DNA of 64,000 bases from Streptomyces sp. NBC_00568 (GTDB taxonomy: Bacteria > Actinomycetota > Actinomycetes > Streptomycetales > Streptomycetaceae). How positions within the stretch are numbered: position 1 is the stretch's first letter; every line of letters begins with the position of its first letter. The stretch covers positions 3,959,001 to 4,023,000 of the forward strand of contig NZ_JAPENW010000001.1 in the NCBI RefSeq assembly GCF_026341855.1, given 5' to 3'. The translations under genes and the position numbers were made by a program. Shown here in pieces: positions 59,262 to 64,000 of the stretch. The notes under the pieces were generated by a model. That model searched no databases. It saw only the letters and a list, made by a program, of their open reading frames with translations, and was not told the origin of the DNA.

Positions 59262-59935
59262 CGCCCACCGCACCGGGGCTGCGCACGGCGCCTGGGTCGC
59301 CCACCGCATCGGGGCTGCGTACGGCGCCGGGGCTGCGCACGGCGCCTGGGTCGCCCACCGCATCGGGGCTGCGTACGGCGCCGGGGCTGCCCACGGCGCC
59401 TGGGTCGCCCACCGCACCGGGCTGCCCACGGCGCAGGGGCCGCCCATCGCACCGGGGCCGCGCACGACGCCTGGGTCGCCCACCGCACGGGGGCTGGGCA
59501 CGGCGCCTGGGTCGCCCACCGCACGGGGGCCGCGCACGACGCCTGGGTCGCCCACCGCACGGGGGTCGCGCACGACGCCTGGGTCGCGCACGGCGCGGGG
59601 GCCGCCCGTCGCACCGGGGCTGCGAACGGTGCCGGGGTCGCCCACCGCGCCGGGGCCGCGCACCGCGCCTGGGTCGCCCACCGCATCGGGGCTGCGTACG
59701 GCGCCGGGGCTGCGCACGGTGCCTGGGGCGCCCACCGCACTGGGCCGCGCACGGCGCCGGGGTCGCGCACGGCGCCTGGGTCGCCCACCGCACCGGGCTG
59801 CCCACGGCGCAGGGGCCGCCCACCGCACGGGGGCCGTGCACGGCGCCTGGGTCGCCCACCGCACGGGGGCTGCGCACGGTGCCGGGGTCGCCCACCGCAC
59901 CGGGCCGCGCACGGCGCCGGGGCCGCGCCTGTTTC
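59262..59935. repeat. 18-bp tandem-repeat array (about 37 units) with 54-bp higher-order repeats
   Basis: The stretch is built from 18-bp units of the type GGGGCTGCGCACGGCGCC and TGGGTCGCCCACCGCACC. A 54-bp higher-order unit (CCTGGGTCGCCCACCGCATC and onward) recurs at 59291 and 59345, and a copy recurs at 59668. The distance 59345 to 59668 is 323 bp, one base short of 18 units, and open frames on both strands switch register inside the array, so it does not behave as one coding repeat. Read in frame on the plus strand it gives hexapeptides such as GAAHGA-WVAHRI; on the minus strand, GDPGAV-RSPGAV. It starts about 50 bases after the FtsK-like stop. Confidence 0.88.
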
Positions 59936-59986
59936 GGCCCCGGCGCGGTGACGCCCGGGGCCCGAACGAGTCTCGCGCCGCGCGGG

Positions 59987-62900
59987 CTAGAGCAGGGACG
60001 GCACCTCGGTCGCGGAGACGGAACGAGCGGCACGCTCCAGGGCGCTGGCGAGCAGGGCCAGGTCCGTGGGTCCGTTGCCCAGCTCGCGGACCGGGCGGCG
60101 GGCCGGCGGGTCGCCCATGCGCTGCCACTCCAGCGGGACGACCGTGGGGCGGAGCGTGGCCGTACGGGGGATGCGCCCCGTGACCCGGCCGCCCTGGAAG
60201 GGAGTCTCCCGGCCGTCCGGGCGGAGCAGCCGGCCCCGCCCGGGAGCGGGTTCCTCCGGTCCGGGCGACGGTGTCTCGAGCGTGACGCGCAACGCGGCGG
60301 AACGCGCCAGTTCCGATCCCGCCGTACGGCCACCGGTCCCGGACGACGCCACGAGGTGCACCCCGAGCCGGTCCCCTTCCCGGGCGACGGCCTCCAGCGC
60401 CCGTACGACCGAACCGGCCGCGGGACGCCCCGGGGACCCCAACGACGGTGACAGCAAGGCGTCCAGGTCGTCGACGACCACGACCAGCCGGGCCAGCGGC
60501 GGCCCCGGCTCGATCCGCTGCCGTGCCGCGGCCGGCCGCAGCCGCATGGTCGAACTGGGCGGTGAGTCGAGGTCCGAGGCCCCCAGGGACGAGGTTCCGC
60601 TCGACGAGGTGCCGGCCGATCGCTGCGACACGATCCGGCCGGACGCCGCCCGACCGGCGTGCCACTCCGCGAAGCCGAGCCGGCCCAGCAGTTCGGACCG
60701 CCGCTTCAGCTCGGCGCTCAGGGACTGGGCGAACTCCCGCATCCGCACGGGGTCGTTGGCCGTCAGGTGCGTGGTGACATGCGGCAGGTCCGTGCAGACC
60801 TGGAGCCCTTCCCCGCCGTTCCCCGCGCCATGGCCTCCCGTGCCGTCGCGTCCGTCCAGCAGGACGATCCCGAGCCGGTCGGGCCGTTCGGCGGCGGCGA
60901 GGGACGCGGCCACCGAGCGCAGCAGTTCGGTACGGCCGCTGCCCGGCGGGCCCTCGATCAGCAGGTGTGGTCCCTCGACGGGCAGGTCGACGGCGACAGG
61001 CCCGCGCGGGCCCGCGCCGAGGACGGCCCGGGCCCGTCCGCCGAGCGCCTCGGTGTCGTCCGCGGCATCCGCCCAACGCGCCATCAGGGAGGCGGGGGTG
61101 GCCCGCGCCAGCCCCAACTCGTCGAGCAGGCGCGCCAGGTGAGGCAGCGGTGCGGACACGCGCGCGTGGCGGTCCCCGTGCGCTCCGTCCGTCCGCAGCG
61201 GCGCGAGGGCGCGGGCGAACCGCTCGGCCCAGGCGACCGACACGGCGTCCACGGCGGCGACGGTGCCATGCCCCACGGGGCCGCGCGGCAGCTGTCCGGC
61301 GGCACCGGAGGCGCGGCCCGCGCGCGGCGCGGCGGCGTGACCGGTTCCGTCTCCGGCTCCGGGGCGAGGAATGCCCGTGTGGGTGGATCCCTCGTGCCGG
61401 GGACCGGAGTGCGACGGCCCGGAGCGCGTATGCCCGGCCGGACCCGCTCCGGTGCGGTCGCCACCGGGGGACCCGGCGTGCGGCGCCGCCTCCGGGGCGG
61501 GCTCGCCGGTCCCGCCCGGGGCGACCCGCATCAACCGCAGCGCCGTGGCCACGTCCCCGCTGAGCAGCGCCACCGCCCCGCACTCACGGAACGCCGGCGA
61601 TGCCTGGCAGGCGGCTTCGTAGGTGTCCGTCACCGGAGACGCGGGCGACGCCGCCGCGGTCTCGGCGAGACACACCAGATGGATTCCGGCCCGCGAGCCC
61701 TCGTGCGCGAGGCGCACCACGGCCTCCCGTACGTCGGCGCCTCCGGGGTCCCCGTCCACGACGACCACTGTGTACGGACCGTCGTAGCCGTCGTCCGTTT
61801 CCTCGGCCCTTGCCCAGGAGGGCCGCCGCGCCGCGCCCCGCGGACCGTCGTCGCCGGCGCGCTCGCCGTCGTGCGTCCCGGACCGGGCGGCCGGAACAGT
61901 CGCTCCGGTGCCTGCGGACCGTGCGCCCCGGCCGCCCGGTGCGCCTTCCGTCTCGGCGAGGTGGTCCTCGAGGCGGCGCAGGAGTTCGTCGGTGCGCGCC
62001 GCCGCCTGTTCGCGGTCGTACGCGAGGAGGAGACGGCAGTCCTGCCCGTGGGCGGGGCGCAGATGGGGGAGCCAGCCGAGCCAGGACCACTCGGAGCTGC
62101 GTTCCTCCACCGTGCGGGCGCGGTCCGTGCTGATGAGGACGATTTCCAGGGTGTCGGGGGAGTGCAGCGCGGCGAGCTGGGCGACGACCGCGCGGGCCAG
62201 CCCCGCGAGACGCGCGCGCGGTCCGGCCAGGCCCAGTGAGCCGACCTCCCGCAGCCCCGCGGTCACCGGCACCGCCGGGAGCAGGCCCGAGCCGTCCGGT
62301 GCGGCCCGGTCGGCCGTGCCCAGACGCACCGTCAGTGCCTCGGGGTGTCCGGGGCCCCGCTCCCACAGCCGGGGACCCGGTCCCAGCGCGGTGAGCAGCA
62401 GGGTCGCCGGGTCGGGCCAGCTCTCGGGCGACCGCCGCACGGCGGGAAGGGATTCCTCCACCGCGACGGTTCCGTCGTCGTACGCCTCCCGCGCGGTCCC
62501 CGCCGGTTCTCCGCGGCCGCCGGTCAGCCGCCGGGCCCAGGCGCCGATACCGCCCCGCCTGCGCACCCCCGCCGGGATGTCCGTGCCCCGTGTCGGCGTG
62601 CCTTTGCGCGCACCCGGGATGCCCGGTCCGTCGAAGCCGGACGCGTCGGCGGCCCCGGTGCCGAAGGTCTCCGCGGCTTCCGTCCCGGCCCGCCCGTCGG
62701 GAGCTCCCGTGGGTCCGCCCGGGCCCCCCGGTGCGTCCCCGCGCGGGGACGCACCGGGGGCTGAGCCGTTGTCCGCCGCCGCCCCGCCGCGCGGCCTGCT
62801 CTCGATCCGGGGTGCCCCGCCCTGCTCCGGCACGGCCGGGGGCACCGTCCGTCCGTGTTCCAGCGCTCCGGGGACGCCGCCACCGGAGGCACCCCACTCC

Positions 62901-63871
62901 GCGGTCCCGTAGGCGTGATGCGTCTCGCCCGAGGGAGGGAGGGCGCCCCGCTGCGCGAGGGAGGCGCTCTCCCCGCGCGCGTGGGGCACGGCGCCGTGCG
63001 GGTGGGGCGTGCCCGGTGAGGAGGCCTGCGAGGAGAAGGAGGCCTGCGTGCTCGGACCGGTGGCGGATCCGCCCCGCGAGCCGTTCGAAGGGGAGCCGGC
63101 ACCCTGCGCGGGGGTGGCGTCCGGCCGGTCGGCGGTGCCCGCCCGGTCGCCGGACCCGGCGAGTCGGAACGCGCCGTCCTCGGCCGCCCCGGCCTGCACC
63201 CGTACATGGCCTTCGCCGTCCGGTGCCGTCCGTACGGCGCCCGGTCCTCCGGGCGGCGCGAGGCGCAGGGCGGACTCGCCGACGCGCAGCAGCGCGCCCT
63301 CGGTGAGGCGGACCGGCCGGCTGCCCACGCGGGAGCCGTCGAGTGTCGTGCCGTTCGTGGAGCCGATGTCGGCGACCGAGACGCGGCCCTCGGGAGTGAC
63401 GGTGACCGCGCAGTGCAGGCGGGACACGTCGGGGTCGTCCAGGGGCACGTCGGCGTCCGCGGAGCGGCCGATGTGGATCTGACCGCCGTGCAGCAGGTGG
63501 ACGCCGCCGGCGTCGGGGCCCGCGACCACGTGCAGCTGGGTGGAGACATCGTCCAGGTCGGGACCCGGCTCGGCGGGTGCGCCGAGGCACAGCACGGCGC
63601 CGTCGGTCAGGGGCGGCTCGCCGAGGGTGCAGCGCTGGGCGTCGAGCCGCTCCGCGCCCGCGTAGAGCACGATCTGGCCTCCGCCGGGCTCACGGCCCCG
63701 CTCGCCCTGGGAGGTGCCCCCGCTCCCCCCGACCGCCGCGGCCAGCCCCGACGCGACCGCGGCCAGCGCCGTCCCGGCGGGCGCGGTGACCAGCACATCG
63801 CAGGCCGTGGCTCGCCCCCGCGGCTCCGATGGCGGGCCCAGCGGGTCTACGACGGTCAGCCGGATCTGCAT
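59987..63871 (-). CDS. FHA domain / FtsK-SpoIIIE-type ATPase protein
   Basis: 1294 aa from ATG 63871 (MQIRLTVVDP). A ubiquitin-like N-terminal part leads to an FHA domain at about 125-205 (IHIGRSADADVPL, SRLHCAV, STNGT), which binds phosphothreonine. A Gly/Pro/Ser-rich linker of about 250 residues follows. A first degenerate FtsK-like module comes next (VVAQLAALHSPDTLEIVLIS, WLGWLPHLRPAHG) and then a second module with P-loop IEGPPGSGRTELLRSV. The invariant Lys is Arg (R980, codon 60932-60934), while Walker B VVVVDDLDALL is kept. The architecture resembles EccC-type secretion ATPases more than DNA translocases. No membrane helix is obvious. A repeat array follows the stop. Confidence 0.9.
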   Translation of the reverse strand: MQIRLTVVDPLGPPSEPRGRATACDVLVTAPAGTALAAVASGLAAAVGGSGGTSQGERGREPGGGQIVLYAGAERLDAQRCTLGEPPLTDGAVLCLGAPAEPGPDLDDVSTQLHVVAGPDAGGVHLLHGGQIHIGRSADADVPLDDPDVSRLHCAVTVTPEGRVSVADIGSTNGTTLDGSRVGSRPVRLTEGALLRVGESALRLAPPGGPGAVRTAPDGEGHVRVQAGAAEDGAFRLAGSGDRAGTADRPDATPAQGAGSPSNGSRGGSATGPSTQASFSSQASSPGTPHPHGAVPHARGESASLAQRGALPPSGETHHAYGTAEWGASGGGVPGALEHGRTVPPAVPEQGGAPRIESRPRGGAAADNGSAPGASPRGDAPGGPGGPTGAPDGRAGTEAAETFGTGAADASGFDGPGIPGARKGTPTRGTDIPAGVRRRGGIGAWARRLTGGRGEPAGTAREAYDDGTVAVEESLPAVRRSPESWPDPATLLLTALGPGPRLWERGPGHPEALTVRLGTADRAAPDGSGLLPAVPVTAGLREVGSLGLAGPRARLAGLARAVVAQLAALHSPDTLEIVLISTDRARTVEERSSEWSWLGWLPHLRPAHGQDCRLLLAYDREQAAARTDELLRRLEDHLAETEGAPGGRGARSAGTGATVPAARSGTHDGERAGDDGPRGAARRPSWARAEETDDGYDGPYTVVVVDGDPGGADVREAVVRLAHEGSRAGIHLVCLAETAAASPASPVTDTYEAACQASPAFRECGAVALLSGDVATALRLMRVAPGGTGEPAPEAAPHAGSPGGDRTGAGPAGHTRSGPSHSGPRHEGSTHTGIPRPGAGDGTGHAAAPRAGRASGAAGQLPRGPVGHGTVAAVDAVSVAWAERFARALAPLRTDGAHGDRHARVSAPLPHLARLLDELGLARATPASLMARWADAADDTEALGGRARAVLGAGPRGPVAVDLPVEGPHLLIEGPPGSGRTELLRSVAASLAAAERPDRLGIVLLDGRDGTGGHGAGNGGEGLQVCTDLPHVTTHLTANDPVRMREFAQSLSAELKRRSELLGRLGFAEWHAGRAASGRIVSQRSAGTSSSGTSSLGASDLDSPPSSTMRLRPAAARQRIEPGPPLARLVVVVDDLDALLSPSLGSPGRPAAGSVVRALEAVAREGDRLGVHLVASSGTGGRTAGSELARSAALRVTLETPSPGPEEPAPGRGRLLRPDGRETPFQGGRVTGRIPRTATLRPTVVPLEWQRMGDPPARRPVRELGNGPTDLALLASALERAARSVSATEVPSLL

Positions 63872-64000
63872 CGCCGTCCGGGGTCCCTTCCGCGCAGGTG
63901 TCCGCGACGAGGACGAGGCTGCGCTGCGGTCCCCCACCGCAGATTTCCCCCACCGCACACGGGCACGTCGGCCAGTACTGGAGGCATCCTCGCACCTGCC
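63872..64000 (-). promoter_or_regulatory. upstream region of the FHA-FtsK gene
   Basis: 129 bp to the window edge. On the minus strand GCGGTGGGGGA occurs twice close together (around 63931 and 63948), and GGAAGGG lies about 13 bases before the ATG. An in-frame GTG at 63958 would extend the protein by 29 Ser/Arg-rich residues without family support. No further gene start can be supported. Confidence 0.3.

Noticed and set aside
59091..60183. Plus-strand hexapeptide-repeat 'proteins' across the 18-bp array
   Set aside because: The frame changes inside the array because of indels that are not multiples of three, the frames run into the antisense of the FtsK-like gene, and equally long frames exist on the other strand.
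59032..60333. Minus-strand collagen-like GDPGAV/RSPGAV repeat frame
   Set aside because: Created by the same DNA repeat, overlaps the end of the FHA-FtsK gene in another frame, and no start with a ribosome-binding site or signal peptide was found.
61584..63590. Long Arg/Pro-rich minus-strand frame inside the FHA-FtsK gene
   Set aside because: Typical high-GC shadow frame: Arg/Pro/Gly-rich with no domain, fully inside a well-supported gene.
1..64000. CRISPR array, prophage, insertion sequence or tRNA cluster
   Set aside because: The tandem repeats present are contiguous without spacers; no transposase, integrase, phage structural gene or tRNA cloverleaf was recognised in the intergenic regions.

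Overview
The window comes from a high-GC actinomycete, almost certainly a Streptomyces. Third codon positions are strongly G/C, GTG starts are frequent, and the gene set (mtrA-mtrB-lpqB, long-form hpf, secA without a zinc tail, the 180-kDa-class NAD-glutamate dehydrogenase, ABC sugar importers without their own ATPase) is typical of that genus. From memory the order resembles the S. coelicolor mtnA-mtrAB-lpqB to secA to gdh region read onward into wall-polymer genes; I could not check this by alignment.

Layout. (1) 1-90: the 3' end of a 5S rRNA gene and the rRNA operon terminator. (2) 147-5742, minus strand: a tightly overlapping operon of a multi-pass membrane protein, DUF4129, DUF4350, MoxR AAA+ ATPase and DUF58. 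(3) 5884-14741, plus strand: mtnA, the MtrA-MtrB-LpqB signalling operon, a ComF-like phosphoribosyltransferase, ribosome hibernation factor hpf and an orphan NarL-type response regulator. (4) 14772-23278: YcaQ/AlkX-like DNA glycosylase, GNAT acetyltransferase, secA, an Rv3235-family protein, DUF6912, a HAD hydrolase and a DJ-1/PfpI protein. (5) 23978-28915: NAD-dependent glutamate dehydrogenase.

(6) 29203-55179 is the accessory-looking part and reads as a cell-wall glycopolymer (teichoic-acid-like) locus. It has GtrA, four bifunctional GT2/CDP-glycerol glycerophosphotransferase-type proteins, a GT4, a lone GT2, a TagG/TagH-like ABC exporter, galE and four polytopic GT-C-like membrane proteins. 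A TetR regulator, a methyltransferase, a frameshifted ADP-ribosylglycohydrolase and the ohrR/ohr organic-peroxide pair are interspersed. Cytoplasmic enzymes would build the polymer on a lipid carrier, the ABC pair would export it, and the membrane enzymes would decorate it outside using lipid-linked sugars.

(7) 55304-58975: a sugar ABC importer (binding lipoprotein plus two permeases, one with an unusually large extracellular insertion). (8) 59987-63871: an FHA-FtsK/SpoIIIE protein whose only P-loop has Arg in place of the catalytic Lys.

Recurring themes are short tandem-repeat arrays that begin at, or within about 50 bases of, stop codons (five cases with unrelated units), and three wall-polymer genes with TACGAT 7-9 bases upstream of the ATG, suggesting leaderless transcripts. 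No tRNA gene, CRISPR array, insertion sequence or prophage was recognised.
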